NCBI GenBank assembly: GCA_964539385.1
Contig: CAZIJC010000003.1
Coordinates: 1 to 64,000, forward strand
Origin: JAUVZF01 sp964539385
GTDB lineage: Bacteria > Planctomycetota > Phycisphaerae > FEN-1346
Length of the DNA: 64,000 nt
Direction: 5' to 3'
In this document: piece by piece, positions 1 through 7,962 of the stretch
Layout: every line of letters begins with the position of its first letter
How positions within the stretch are numbered: position 1 is the first letter of the stretch
Made by a program: the position numbers and the translations under genes
The notes under the pieces: generated by a model
What the model saw: only the letters and a program-made list of their open reading frames with translations
The model's database searches: none
Told to the model about the DNA's origin: nothing

Positions 1-17
1 ACCTGCACACACGGCGG

Positions 18-46
18 TTGACAGACCGCACGGCACCGCCTAGACT
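18..46 (+). promoter_or_regulatory. Sigma-70-type promoter of the YkgJ/psd/pssA operon
   Basis: A consensus -35 box TTGACA (18-23) is followed after 17 bp by TAGACT (41-46). The first gene starts at 56, so the transcript would be nearly leaderless. The spacer contains ACCGCACGG, which also occurs in the spacer of the candidate promoter at 58151-58178 in front of the pil operon. Confidence 0.65.
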
Positions 47-55
47 CAGGGCACT

Positions 56-451
56 ATGACCGAGGCAACCTGCGACTTGAGCGGCATCGCGGCCGTCAAC
101 AAGGACCATGCGGAAACCCCCGCCGGCGTCGTCGCACGCACGTGGCTGTGGGTGCTGCGGCTGGTTGGCCAGGTCCGCCGCCAGTTTCTGAGCCGATTTC
201 GCCCGCGCTACGTGGCTCGCGTGAGACGTTTGCGCCGCGGAACCTGCCGCGACTGCGGCTCCTGCTGCGACCTGACCTTTCACTGTCCCTTCCTGACGCC
301 CGAGAAACGCTGCAAGATTTACCAGCGACGCTTCGTCACCTGCCGCGACTTCCCGCTCGATGCGACGGACCTCAGGCTGACGCGTGTTCCGTGCGGCCAT
401 TACTTCGTCTCCGAACCGGAGGACGTGGATCGTGCGAATTCCCCTGGCTAA
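56..451 (+). CDS. YkgJ-family cysteine cluster protein
   Basis: This 131-aa protein has a central cysteine cluster typical of the YkgJ (zinc- or iron-chelating) family. The pattern CRDCGSCCDLTFHC is followed by CKIYQRR and TCRDFP, with six to seven Cys between residues 62 and 97. The N-terminal 50 residues are basic and not conserved. The family is thought to bind Fe-S or Zn and its reaction is unknown. The gene follows a promoter at 18-46 and overlaps psd by 20 nt, so the three genes to 1996 are probably co-transcribed. The family call rests on the Cys pattern; the role is open. Confidence 0.8.
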   Translation: MTEATCDLSGIAAVNKDHAETPAGVVARTWLWVLRLVGQVRRQFLSRFRPRYVARVRRLRRGTCRDCGSCCDLTFHCPFLTPEKRCKIYQRRFVTCRDFPLDATDLRLTRVPCGHYFVSEPEDVDRANSPG

Positions 452-1085
452 GTACGGGGTTCGCGAGGTACTCCTGTTCGGTGGAATCTCGCTGCTGGGC
501 GCGGCCCTTTCGGCGATCTTCCTGTGGTACCTGACGCCCCTGTTTGTCGTGGCGGCTGCCTTCGTGCTGTACTTCTTCCGCGATCCGTCGCGTCGGACAC
601 CCGGCGAGCCGCGCATTCTCGTCTCGCCGGCCGATGGCAAGGTGGTGGAGGTCGCCGAGGTTGAGGAACCCGAGTTCCTCAAGTTGCTCACACACAAGAT
701 CGCCATCTTCATGTCGCCGCTCGACGTCCACGTGAATCGGGCGCCGTGCGACGGCCAGGTCGAGGCCCTCGTGCATCAGCCCGGCCGCTACTTTAACGCT
801 TCGAGTGCGGATGCGTCGGCCCACAACGAGGCCAATGCCATGACCCTCGCCCGCGTGGACGGAGACACGCGGATCCTGGTCCGCCAGGTGGCCGGGGTGA
901 TGGCCCGCCGCATCGTCTGCGCGGCAGCCGTTGGCCGGCACCTGGAACGCGGCGACCGGTACGGCATGGTCAAGTTCGGGTCGCGCGCCGAGGTTTACGT
1001 GCCGGTCGAGAGCGGTTTCGAGGTTGAGGTTCGTCTTGGGCAAACCGTCAGGGCCGGCGAGACCATCCTGGGACGATTTCGATGA
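432..1085 (+). CDS. psd: Phosphatidylserine decarboxylase proenzyme, short type
   Basis: It decarboxylates phosphatidylserine to phosphatidylethanolamine at the inner membrane. The GTG at 432 gives 217 aa, the usual length of the short (archaeal/Gram-positive-like) subfamily; the upstream in-frame ATG at 384 would add sequence inside the preceding gene. Residues 8-50 form one or two membrane helices. The self-cleavage site is visible near the C-terminus as KFGSRAEVYVP, with cut G183|S184, where Ser becomes the pyruvoyl group. His residues of the SPLDVHVNR motif are present. The stop overlaps the pssA start by 4 nt (ATGA), so substrate-producing and substrate-using enzymes are translationally coupled. 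Confidence 0.93.
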   Translation: MRIPLAKYGVREVLLFGGISLLGAALSAIFLWYLTPLFVVAAAFVLYFFRDPSRRTPGEPRILVSPADGKVVEVAEVEEPEFLKLLTHKIAIFMSPLDVHVNRAPCDGQVEALVHQPGRYFNASSADASAHNEANAMTLARVDGDTRILVRQVAGVMARRIVCAAAVGRHLERGDRYGMVKFGSRAEVYVPVESGFEVEVRLGQTVRAGETILGRFR

Positions 1086-1996
1086 GAATACCGCGCGTCC
1101 TGATTCTGCCGTCGCTCTGCACGCTGGCCAACGCGCTTTGCGGATTCGGCGCCATCACGCTGGCCACCAAGGCCCTCGTGGGGGCGCCCGACGACTTCCC
1201 CGAGACCGTGAAGTGGGCCGGCTACCTCATCATTCTGGCGATGGTGTTTGATGCGCTGGACGGCCGGCTCGCACGGTTCGCACGAGCCACGAGCGATTTC
1301 GGCGGCCAACTCGACAGCGTGGCGGACGTGGTCAGTTTCGGCGTGGCCCCGGCGTTTCTCATGAACCGCGTCGTGGTCGAGTGCCTCGGGGGCGCCGTGC
1401 CGGAAGGGCTGGTCGGCATGTTGCGCTTTGCGTGGGTGTGCGCGGCCGTGTATCTCGGGTGCACGTTGATTCGCCTCGCGCGGTTCAACGTCGAGAACGT
1501 CCACGAGGAAGAGGCCCACATGAGTTTCAAGGGTCTGCCGTCGCCTGCCGCCGCCGGGGCGCTCGTCTCGCTTATCATCGTGCTGGCCGATTTCATGGAG
1601 GAGGATGCCCACGAAGGCACCGTCGGCGTCCTGCTGTGGACCATGCCGATTATCGCCGCCCTGCTGGGGCTGCTGATGGTGTCGAGTTTCCGGTACTCGC
1701 ACCTGCTGAACCAGTTTGTGCGCGGCCGCCGGCCGGTCAGCCACCTGGTGATGGTGGTTCTGGGCATTGCGCTGGCTGCGGTCCTGAAGGAAGTGGTCCT
1801 GCCCCTCGGCTTCGGCGCGTACGCGCTGAGCGGGCCGGCGGCAGGACTCTATCGGCACATTCGCGGTCGGCGGCTGCCGAAGCCGTCTGAGCCGCCCTCG
1901 GACGAAGCGCGCGGGGAGACATTGGATGATGCTTCCCGGGCCGACCCGCCGCCGCACGGCACCTCCGCCTCCGGCCGCGATGCCCAAGGTTCTTGA
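1082..1996 (+). CDS. pssA: CDP-diacylglycerol--serine O-phosphatidyltransferase
   Basis: It makes phosphatidylserine from CDP-diacylglycerol and serine, the substrate for the adjacent psd product. The CDP-alcohol phosphatidyltransferase signature DG(x2)AR(x8)G(x3)D(x3)D is complete: DGRLARFARATSDFGGQLDSVAD, around residues 59-82. Several hydrophobic helices follow, ending near residue 255. The last 45 residues are hydrophilic and Pro/Asp/Arg-rich, longer than in most PssA proteins. At 304 aa it is otherwise a normal family member. The ATG lies in the psd stop. Confidence 0.93.
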   Translation: MRIPRVLILPSLCTLANALCGFGAITLATKALVGAPDDFPETVKWAGYLIILAMVFDALDGRLARFARATSDFGGQLDSVADVVSFGVAPAFLMNRVVVECLGGAVPEGLVGMLRFAWVCAAVYLGCTLIRLARFNVENVHEEEAHMSFKGLPSPAAAGALVSLIIVLADFMEEDAHEGTVGVLLWTMPIIAALLGLLMVSSFRYSHLLNQFVRGRRPVSHLVMVVLGIALAAVLKEVVLPLGFGAYALSGPAAGLYRHIRGRRLPKPSEPPSDEARGETLDDASRADPPPHGTSASGRDAQGS

Positions 1997-2079
1997 CACT
2001 CCTTCCCCGCCGCCATACCATCCGCCAAAGCGCTGCACGGTGTGCGAGCGCCGTTTCGCAGGAACAGGCGGGCCGGCGG

Positions 2080-2847
2080 ATGAAAATCAACAGCCATCAC
2101 AGGCCACCCATCGCCGTCGCCATCGGCCTTGTTGCCTTGGCGTGCGCTCCCCTTGCGGGATGCCGGCGCCTCGCCTATGCGCGGATGTGGGCCGACACGG
2201 CGCTGGCCGGCGGCAAGTTCTCGATTCAGCGGCACCAGTGGGCATACGATGGTGAGGCGGTGACGTTCGAACTCGAGGCCGACCCCGGCGGGGTCAACTT
2301 CGTCGTCTTCGGCATCGACGGCGACGAGACCGTCGTCCAAAGCGGCGACGTGGCCGGCCGCTACCGATGGACACGCACGTTTCACGCCGGCCTGGAGCCG
2401 CGCCAGTACGAGGTCTACGCGCAGACGTTCCTGATGCGCGGCAAGTGCGACTGGATTTACGACAAGACGAAGGACGCCTGGTTCTTCTATCCCGGCAGCA
2501 CCGAACTCGCGGACATTCCGTCGGCCAAGGAACAGAGGATGCGGATCACGTGCTATCGCACGGAAATCCGCCTGCCGGTCGAACCGCGAGGCGGACCGCC
2601 CAAACGCGTTGAGATGCTGCTGATGAAGATGACCGGCGAGCGAACGAGCATCCCCCGCCGCGAGGGCGAAAAAGACGAGACCGCCGGGTTCCTCCTGATC
2701 GGCCCGGACGCCAAAGGCGCCTGCGAGGTCCTCTACACGCCAAAGCACACGGAGGTCGCCCGCGGGGGACGGACCCGCGTCGAACTCATTGTCCAACACG
2801 CCGACGAATCCCTCGAACGCATCGTGAAGGACATCGACACGCCATGA
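2080..2847 (+). CDS. Predicted lipoprotein of unknown function
   Basis: From the ATG at 2080 the 255-aa product has a lipoprotein signal: a basic N-terminus, a hydrophobic stretch and the lipobox LAGC at residues about 22-25. A longer frame from 1993 would bury the signal, so the later start is preferred. The mature part (WAYDGEAVTFELEADPGGVNF and later beta-rich segments) looks like a secreted beta-sandwich domain; I do not recognise the family. It overlaps hisS by 4 nt. A cell-envelope role is inferred only from the signal. Confidence 0.7.
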   Translation: MKINSHHRPPIAVAIGLVALACAPLAGCRRLAYARMWADTALAGGKFSIQRHQWAYDGEAVTFELEADPGGVNFVVFGIDGDETVVQSGDVAGRYRWTRTFHAGLEPRQYEVYAQTFLMRGKCDWIYDKTKDAWFFYPGSTELADIPSAKEQRMRITCYRTEIRLPVEPRGGPPKRVEMLLMKMTGERTSIPRREGEKDETAGFLLIGPDAKGACEVLYTPKHTEVARGGRTRVELIVQHADESLERIVKDIDTP

Positions 2848-4136
2848 AGAAGGCCCCGCGCATGAAGACCCAATCCGTCAGGGGAACACGCGACTTCTAC
2901 CCCGACGACATGGCGCTGCGCAACTGGCTTTTCGAGCGGTGGCGTGCGGCCAGCCGCCGCGCGGGGTTCGTCGAGGTGGACGGCCCGGTCCTCGAACCGC
3001 TCGACCTGTATATCGAGAAAAGCGGTCCCGAGATCGCCGACCAACTCTACTGGCTCGAGGACAAGAGCGGCCGCCGCCTCGCACTGCGCCCCGAGTTTAC
3101 GCCGACGCTCGCCCGCATGATTGCAGCGCGCCAGGCCGCGCTGCCGACGCCCATCCGATGGTTCAACATCTCGCGGTGTTTCCGCTACGAGCGTGCGCAG
3201 AAGGGCCGCCTCCGCGAGTTCTACCAATGGAACGTGGATCTGATTGGACTCGACGAGTTCCATGCCGACGCGGAATCTATTTCCGTGGCGGTCGACGCGT
3301 TGAAAGACATGGGGCTCACGCCCGACGACGTGGAAGTCCGCATCAGCGACCGCCGACTGCTTTCCGAACTTATGCAGCATCTGGACATTGCCGCGGAATC
3401 TGTCCCAGCCGTTTTCGGCGTTCTCGACAAGCGCGACAAGGTGGCCACCGAGGCGCTTCAGGCGATGTTGGCCGAAGCGGGTCTGCAAGCGACGCAGCGA
3501 GAAGGCCTGGAGCGCATCCTGTCGTGGCAAACGCTCGGCGACATCGACGCGGCGGAACTCGCAACCCCGGAGGTGGCCGAGGCGGCCGACGCCCTCAAGC
3601 ACCTCTTCGCAACGCTCGCCGACTACGGCATCGCCGACTGGTGCCGATTCGACATCGGCATCGTCCGCGGCCTGGCGTATTACACGGGGCCGGTCTGGGA
3701 GGTCTACGACCGCAAGGGCGAGTTTCGCGCCATCTTCGGGGGCGGCCGGTACGACCACCTCCTGGCCGACGTGGGCGGCCGGCCGATGCCCGCCTGCGGA
3801 TTCGCCTGCGGCGACGCCGTCCTGGGTCTCCTGCTGAAGGAGCGCGGCCTGGGGCCGCCGGCGCAAAGGGCGGCTCAGTATTTCGTGGCCTCCGCCCAGG
3901 AAGGTAAACGGTCGGACGTTCTCCTGGTGGTGCGCCATCTGCGCCGGCGCAACCGGGCAACGCAGTTTGACCTCAGGGGCGGAACCCTGAAACGTCAAAT
4001 GAAAAGGGCGGCCGACGCCGGCGCGCGCTTTGTCGCCATCGTGACGGCGGAATTCGCAGAGAGCCGGCGCGTTACGCTCCGCGACATGGATTCCGGCGAG
4101 CAGCGCGACGTGGCCCTGGAGGAACTGGGCGCCTAG
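2844..4136 (+). CDS. hisS: Histidyl-tRNA synthetase
   Basis: Class II aminoacyl-tRNA synthetase charging tRNA-His. Visible are the N-terminal SVRGTRDFYP, motif 2 FRYERAQKGRLREFYQWN (about residues 112-129), the histidine-specific RGLAYYTGPVWEVY (about 274-287) and motif 3 AIFGGGRYDHLL. A C-terminal anticodon-binding domain follows, so this is HisS rather than the shorter HisZ regulator. The length of 430 aa is standard. The first ATG overlaps the preceding stop; an in-frame ATG at 2862 is an equally plausible start. Confidence 0.93.
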   Translation: MKKAPRMKTQSVRGTRDFYPDDMALRNWLFERWRAASRRAGFVEVDGPVLEPLDLYIEKSGPEIADQLYWLEDKSGRRLALRPEFTPTLARMIAARQAALPTPIRWFNISRCFRYERAQKGRLREFYQWNVDLIGLDEFHADAESISVAVDALKDMGLTPDDVEVRISDRRLLSELMQHLDIAAESVPAVFGVLDKRDKVATEALQAMLAEAGLQATQREGLERILSWQTLGDIDAAELATPEVAEAADALKHLFATLADYGIADWCRFDIGIVRGLAYYTGPVWEVYDRKGEFRAIFGGGRYDHLLADVGGRPMPACGFACGDAVLGLLLKERGLGPPAQRAAQYFVASAQEGKRSDVLLVVRHLRRRNRATQFDLRGGTLKRQMKRAADAGARFVAIVTAEFAESRRVTLRDMDSGEQRDVALEELGA

Positions 4137-4145
4137 ACCGATGCC

Positions 4146-4646
4146 ATGGCCAATCGGAAGGTTATCTACGAGGCCTCCTTCGAGGATTATCTTCGGTCGG
4201 CCGGTATCCCGTACGTGGCGGTCGACGAGGCGAAAAAAGCCATCTTTGCCGGCGTCCAACTCAAGAGTTTCGACTTCGTCGTCTACGCCAGGGCAGGGCC
4301 GAACCTGCTCGTGGACGTGAAAGGGCGGCAATTTCCGTACCGCGGCGGCCGCCGCTGGGAGAACTGGACCACCCGCGAAGACCTCGAATGCCTCGCACGC
4401 TGGGAAGAAGTTTTCGGTTCCGGATTTGCAGGACTGCTCGTCTTTTGTTATCATCTGACCGAGGTGCAGGAGGCGGCGAAGTTCGAGGTCGTGCACCACT
4501 TTCGCGGCGAATACTACGGCCTCGTCGGCGTCTATCGCAGCGTCTACGCCGACGCCTGCCGCACGCGAAGCCCCGCGTGGGGAACCGTAAGTGTGCCGAC
4601 GGCCGAGTTCCGAAGGCTTGCGAGGCCCGTCGCCTCGTTCGTCTGA
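4146..4646 (+). CDS. HYExAFE-family protein (nuclease-like fold)
   Basis: The 166-aa protein begins MANRKVIYEASFEDYL, a variant of the HYExAFE motif that names a family I know from planctomycetes. Further on, SFDFVVY and LLVDVKGRQFPY resemble the D...(D/E)xK core of PD-(D/E)xK nucleases, so a nuclease-like fold is possible. The first motif residue is Ile rather than His, so key positions are not fully conserved. It starts 10 nt after hisS and probably belongs to the same transcript. Confidence 0.75.
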   Translation: MANRKVIYEASFEDYLRSAGIPYVAVDEAKKAIFAGVQLKSFDFVVYARAGPNLLVDVKGRQFPYRGGRRWENWTTREDLECLARWEEVFGSGFAGLLVFCYHLTEVQEAAKFEVVHHFRGEYYGLVGVYRSVYADACRTRSPAWGTVSVPTAEFRRLARPVASFV

Positions 4647-4669
4647 CGCAACCGGAGGAGAAAGCGCCG

Positions 4670-4897
4670 GTGAAACCGCCTGCCATCTGCTCGCGCCTGG
4701 CGCGGGCGGCCGTCGCGCCGGCGGCGACCGTTCTGGTCCTCGCCGTGCTCGCTGTGCCGGCTGCGAGCGCCGGGCGTTCCACAACCTCGGCGGGGAAAAC
4801 TCCGCCGCTTCCGTCGTACGTTATTGGGAACATCGTCGCCGGCGGGATGTGCCTGGCGATTCTTGCAACGGCCTGCAAGCGTTTTCGCAGATCGTAA
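4670..4897 (+). CDS. Small membrane protein, 75 aa
   Basis: The GTG at 4670 has a strong Shine-Dalgarno GGAGGAG at 4653-4659. The product has two hydrophobic segments, about residues 11-32 (AVAPAATVLVLAVLAVPAAS) and 48-66 (YVIGNIVAGGMCLAILATAC), with a basic C-terminus KRFRRS. The first segment could be a cleaved signal peptide. No family was recognised. It is followed by two further single-span proteins (4944 and 5272), suggesting a small envelope-protein group. Confidence 0.55.
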   Translation: MKPPAICSRLARAAVAPAATVLVLAVLAVPAASAGRSTTSAGKTPPLPSYVIGNIVAGGMCLAILATACKRFRRS

Positions 4898-4943
4898 CCC
4901 CATGGGCGGTGCCGATCCGGGCACCCAGGAAAGGGAGGATTCA

Positions 4944-5234
4944 ATGGACGGCAAGAAAGTCGCAATTGGCGTACTTGTCGTGCTCACCGTGCTGTTGGGC
5001 GGCCTCGTGGCCAACGGCCTCCAGCGGGAGCACGCAGCCTACGCGCGGGGGAGCGTGTACGACACGTACCTGGCCACGGCGGTCGAGGTCCGGGATGACT
5101 TTGTCAACTTCGTCATCCTCGACACCGAGTCGCGCCGGCTCGTGTTCTACGACATGTCGCCGCCGACATTCGACCTGCGGCCGACGTCCGGCGTCCTGTT
5201 GACCAAGGATTTCCCCATGCGCAAGACGCCCTGA
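4944..5234 (+). CDS. Small membrane-anchored protein, 96 aa
   Basis: The ATG at 4944 has the Shine-Dalgarno AAGGGAGG close upstream. Residues 5-24 form one membrane helix (VAIGVLVVLTVLLGGLVANG), followed by a soluble domain with VNFVILDTESRRLVFYDM. Its layout parallels the next gene (5272-5586): an N-terminal helix, then an (I/V)LDxxxxRxxxY strand pair, then F-x-L ... DF. The two are probably ancient paralogues. Function unknown. Confidence 0.65.
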   Translation: MDGKKVAIGVLVVLTVLLGGLVANGLQREHAAYARGSVYDTYLATAVEVRDDFVNFVILDTESRRLVFYDMSPPTFDLRPTSGVLLTKDFPMRKTP

Positions 5235-5271
5235 CCGCCGCACGGCGCCGGAGCGAAACGGAGAACGATTC

Positions 5272-5586
5272 ATGAAAACCAAAGACCTGATTCTGATAGC
5301 ATTGGTATGTGTGAACGTGACACTCGCGTCGGTGGCCCTGGCCCTGTACGTCGGCCGGTCCGAGCCCGCTGCCATGGCCAATACGTCCACGCGCGCCGGC
5401 GACTACCTCATGGTCACCGGCCGGGTTGACACGCACCGCGAGGCGCTGCTGGTTATCGACATCGTCGCCAAGCGTGCCAATCTGTATGTCCCGGAGGCGG
5501 GAACAACCACCGCCGGCACGCAGTTCAAACTCACCGGCAGCCGCAGCCTGGCGACCGACTTCGGCGGCCCCGCACGAACGCCATAG
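5272..5586 (+). CDS. Small membrane-anchored protein, 104 aa
   Basis: One N-terminal helix (residues 5-27, LILIALVCVNVTLASVALALYV) is followed by a soluble domain containing ALLVIDIVAKRANLYVPE and ending SLATDFGGPARTP. It shares the architecture of the preceding gene. The Shine-Dalgarno is weak (GGAG within GCCGGAGCG). Function unknown; the position suggests co-expression with the two small membrane proteins upstream. Confidence 0.65.
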   Translation: MKTKDLILIALVCVNVTLASVALALYVGRSEPAAMANTSTRAGDYLMVTGRVDTHREALLVIDIVAKRANLYVPEAGTTTAGTQFKLTGSRSLATDFGGPARTP

Positions 5587-5620
5587 CGCACGGGCGCCCG
5601 CGCGTCTTTCGGGTATCGGC

Positions 5621-6628
5621 ATGACCTGGTCCGTCGAATCGTGCGTGCGGCGCGCCGAGGCGGGCCGGCGCGTCGGCCGCGACGAAGCGCTCGATTTGCT
5701 GGCCGCCGCCCAGCGCGACCCCTGGCCCGTCTGGCGTGCCGCCGACCGGGTCCGCCGCCGCTTTCGCGGTCGAACCGTCCGCCTCTGCAGCATCGCCGCG
5801 GTCAAGGTCGGACGCTGCGGCGAGGATTGCCGCTGGTGCGCCCAGAGCGCCCATTGGGAAACGGGCGTTACCCCCCAGGGTTTCCTTTCCACCGCGGACG
5901 TGGTGCGCGCGGCGGAGTCGGCCGAGGCGGCCGGGGCAGGGCACCTCGGCCTGGTTTCGAGCGGCGACCGCCTCTCGGATGCCGAATTCGACGCCGTCCT
6001 CGCTGCCGGCCGCGCCGTCCGCAGCAGGACCGCTCTGGACGTCTGTGCGAGTCTCGGCGCCCTGACGGTTGAGCGTGGCCGGCGGCTCATCGAAGCGGGC
6101 TTCGCACGCTACAACCACAACCTGGAGACCTCGGCCCGTCACTTTCCCAGCGTCTGCACGACGCATACCTGGGAGGACCGCCGGCGAAGCGCGCGGGCGG
6201 TCGTCGAGGCGGGCCTGGAACTATGCTGCGGCGGGCTCTTCGGCATCGGCGAAACCGACGAGGACCGCGTGGACCTGGCCCTGGCCGTCCGCGACCTGGG
6301 CGCCACCGTCGTGCCGCTCAATTTCCTTCACCCGATCCCCGGCACGCCGCTCGCCGGCGCCGAACCGCTCTCGCCTGCGGAGATTCTCTCGATCGTGGCC
6401 ATGTTCCGTCTGGTCCTGCCTCGGCAGACCATCACGTTGGCCGGCGGGCGCGAGAAGAACCTGCGGGACCTGCAGTGCCTGATGTTCCTGGCCGGCGCCG
6501 ACGCCTGCCTCATCGGCAACTACCTCACGACCAAGGGCCGGCCCCCCGAGGAAGACCTGGCCATGATCCGCGACCTCGGCCTCGAACCCGCCGGGGCAGG
6601 GGCTCCTGCCGGGGGCGACCATGCCTGA
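5621..6628 (+). CDS. bioB: Biotin synthase
   Basis: Radical SAM enzyme inserting sulfur into dethiobiotin. The ATG at 5621 gives 335 aa, the normal BioB length. The 4Fe-4S motif is C66-x3-C70-x2-C73 (VGRCGEDCRWCAQSAHW), the BioB-specific form. Later family motifs include YNHNLETS, CCGGLFGIGET (about residues 205-215), PLNFLHPIPGTPL and the C-terminal GGREKNLRDLQ, where Arg supports the auxiliary 2Fe-2S cluster. It overlaps the ketosynthase gene by 8 nt. Confidence 0.93.
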   Translation: MTWSVESCVRRAEAGRRVGRDEALDLLAAAQRDPWPVWRAADRVRRRFRGRTVRLCSIAAVKVGRCGEDCRWCAQSAHWETGVTPQGFLSTADVVRAAESAEAAGAGHLGLVSSGDRLSDAEFDAVLAAGRAVRSRTALDVCASLGALTVERGRRLIEAGFARYNHNLETSARHFPSVCTTHTWEDRRRSARAVVEAGLELCCGGLFGIGETDEDRVDLALAVRDLGATVVPLNFLHPIPGTPLAGAEPLSPAEILSIVAMFRLVLPRQTITLAGGREKNLRDLQCLMFLAGADACLIGNYLTTKGRPPEEDLAMIRDLGLEPAGAGAPAGGDHA

Positions 6629-7832
6629 AGCGCCGGGCGTCGCCATCACAGGCCTGGGTCTGGTTCTGCCACATGGGGCCGGGCTCGCGGCGGCTGAGGA
6701 TGTCTTCGCCGGCCGAAGCGCCGTCCGGTACCTGCCCGAGTTCGCCGACGTGCCCGGTGCCACCGGGGCGGCGGTTTCCGATTTCGTTCCGCCCTCCGGA
6801 ACCGCTCACTGTGACCGCGCCATACAGTTTGCCGTCGCCGCCGCCGACGAGGCATGGAACCACGCGGGCCTGGCCGACGCAGCGCCGGCGCCCGACCGTG
6901 TGGCAACCGTCTTGAGCCTGAGCAAAGGCGCGATCTTTGCGCTCGCGCACCGAACACGTTGCGGCGCCGCCGGGTCCGACGCGCTGCTGGACATCACGCC
7001 CGACGCCGCCGCCCGGACGGTTGCCGCGCGGCTGGGTCTCACCGGCCCGATTGCAGCACCGGTCACGGCGTGCGCGTCGGGCGGACATGCGCTAGTACTG
7101 GGGGCGGGGTTGATCCGGCGTGGCGTGGTGGATGCGGCGCTGGTCGGGGCGGCGGAGGCGTCGCTGCACCCCATGATTGTGGGATCGTACCGGCGGATGG
7201 GCGTCCTGGCCGATGCCGGAGCCGACCCTGCGACGTCGGTGCGTCCGTTCTCGGCATCGCGGCGCGGGTTCGCGATCGGCGAAGGCGCGGGCGTGCTCGT
7301 TCTGGAATCGACTGCATCGGCCCGGCGGCGCGGGGCGCAGCACCTCGCGCTCGTGCGAGGGTGGGCCAGCGGATGTCAGACGGCCGGCCTGATTGACATG
7401 GAGGCGGACGGCGAGACGCTCGCACACCTGTTGCGCCTGACTCTCAAACGGGCGGCCACGCCGCCAGAGGGCGTGGACTACGTCCACGCGCACGGAACGG
7501 CAACGGTGAATGGCGATGCGGCTGAGGCCCGGGCCATCCGCATGGCTCTGGGCGAGGAGGCCGACCGCGTCAGCGTCTCGTCCACGAAGGGGTCGCACGG
7601 CCACCTGCTCGGGGCCGCAACCGCCGTGGAGTTGGTCCTGACGGTCCTGGCGATCCGGCGAGGCCTCGTCCCGCCTACGGCGAACCTGACGGATCCCGAT
7701 CCGCAGATCGGCCTGGACTGCACGCCGCTGACGGCCCGTCGTCGGCCCATCCGCCGGGCGTTGAAGATGGCCAGCGGATTCGGCGGTCAGATGCTGGCCG
7801 TCGTGTTGGCTGCACCTGAAGCACGTCGGTGA
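6621..7832 (+). CDS. Beta-ketoacyl-ACP synthase (FabF-like)
   Basis: Decarboxylating condensing enzyme of fatty-acid-type chain extension. The Cys-His-His triad is visible: C151 in VTACASGGH, H291 in VHAHGTATVNGD and H328 in KGSHGHLLGAA. At 403 aa it is the length of FabF. It overlaps bioB by 8 nt, so a role in making the acyl precursor of biotin is possible, but a general fatty-acid or secondary role cannot be excluded. The next 130 bp before the convergent gene hold no gene. Confidence 0.88.
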   Translation: MPEAPGVAITGLGLVLPHGAGLAAAEDVFAGRSAVRYLPEFADVPGATGAAVSDFVPPSGTAHCDRAIQFAVAAADEAWNHAGLADAAPAPDRVATVLSLSKGAIFALAHRTRCGAAGSDALLDITPDAAARTVAARLGLTGPIAAPVTACASGGHALVLGAGLIRRGVVDAALVGAAEASLHPMIVGSYRRMGVLADAGADPATSVRPFSASRRGFAIGEGAGVLVLESTASARRRGAQHLALVRGWASGCQTAGLIDMEADGETLAHLLRLTLKRAATPPEGVDYVHAHGTATVNGDAAEARAIRMALGEEADRVSVSSTKGSHGHLLGAATAVELVLTVLAIRRGLVPPTANLTDPDPQIGLDCTPLTARRRPIRRALKMASGFGGQMLAVVLAAPEARR

Positions 7833-7962
7833 TGACCACGCGCGGCCGGCGTAGGCCGGGGCGCGCCCCGGCTTTATGCCGTTGGATCGCCGCGACGTTG
7901 TCGCGGCCTACATGGACCGTCCGCGCGCCGGCCACGGCTTGGGCGACGCGCCGCGGCTGCGG

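Noticed and set aside
372..2038. Long minus-strand open frames opposite psd and pssA
   Set aside because: They lie antisense to clear enzyme genes and have no family motifs; they arise from high GC at third codon positions.
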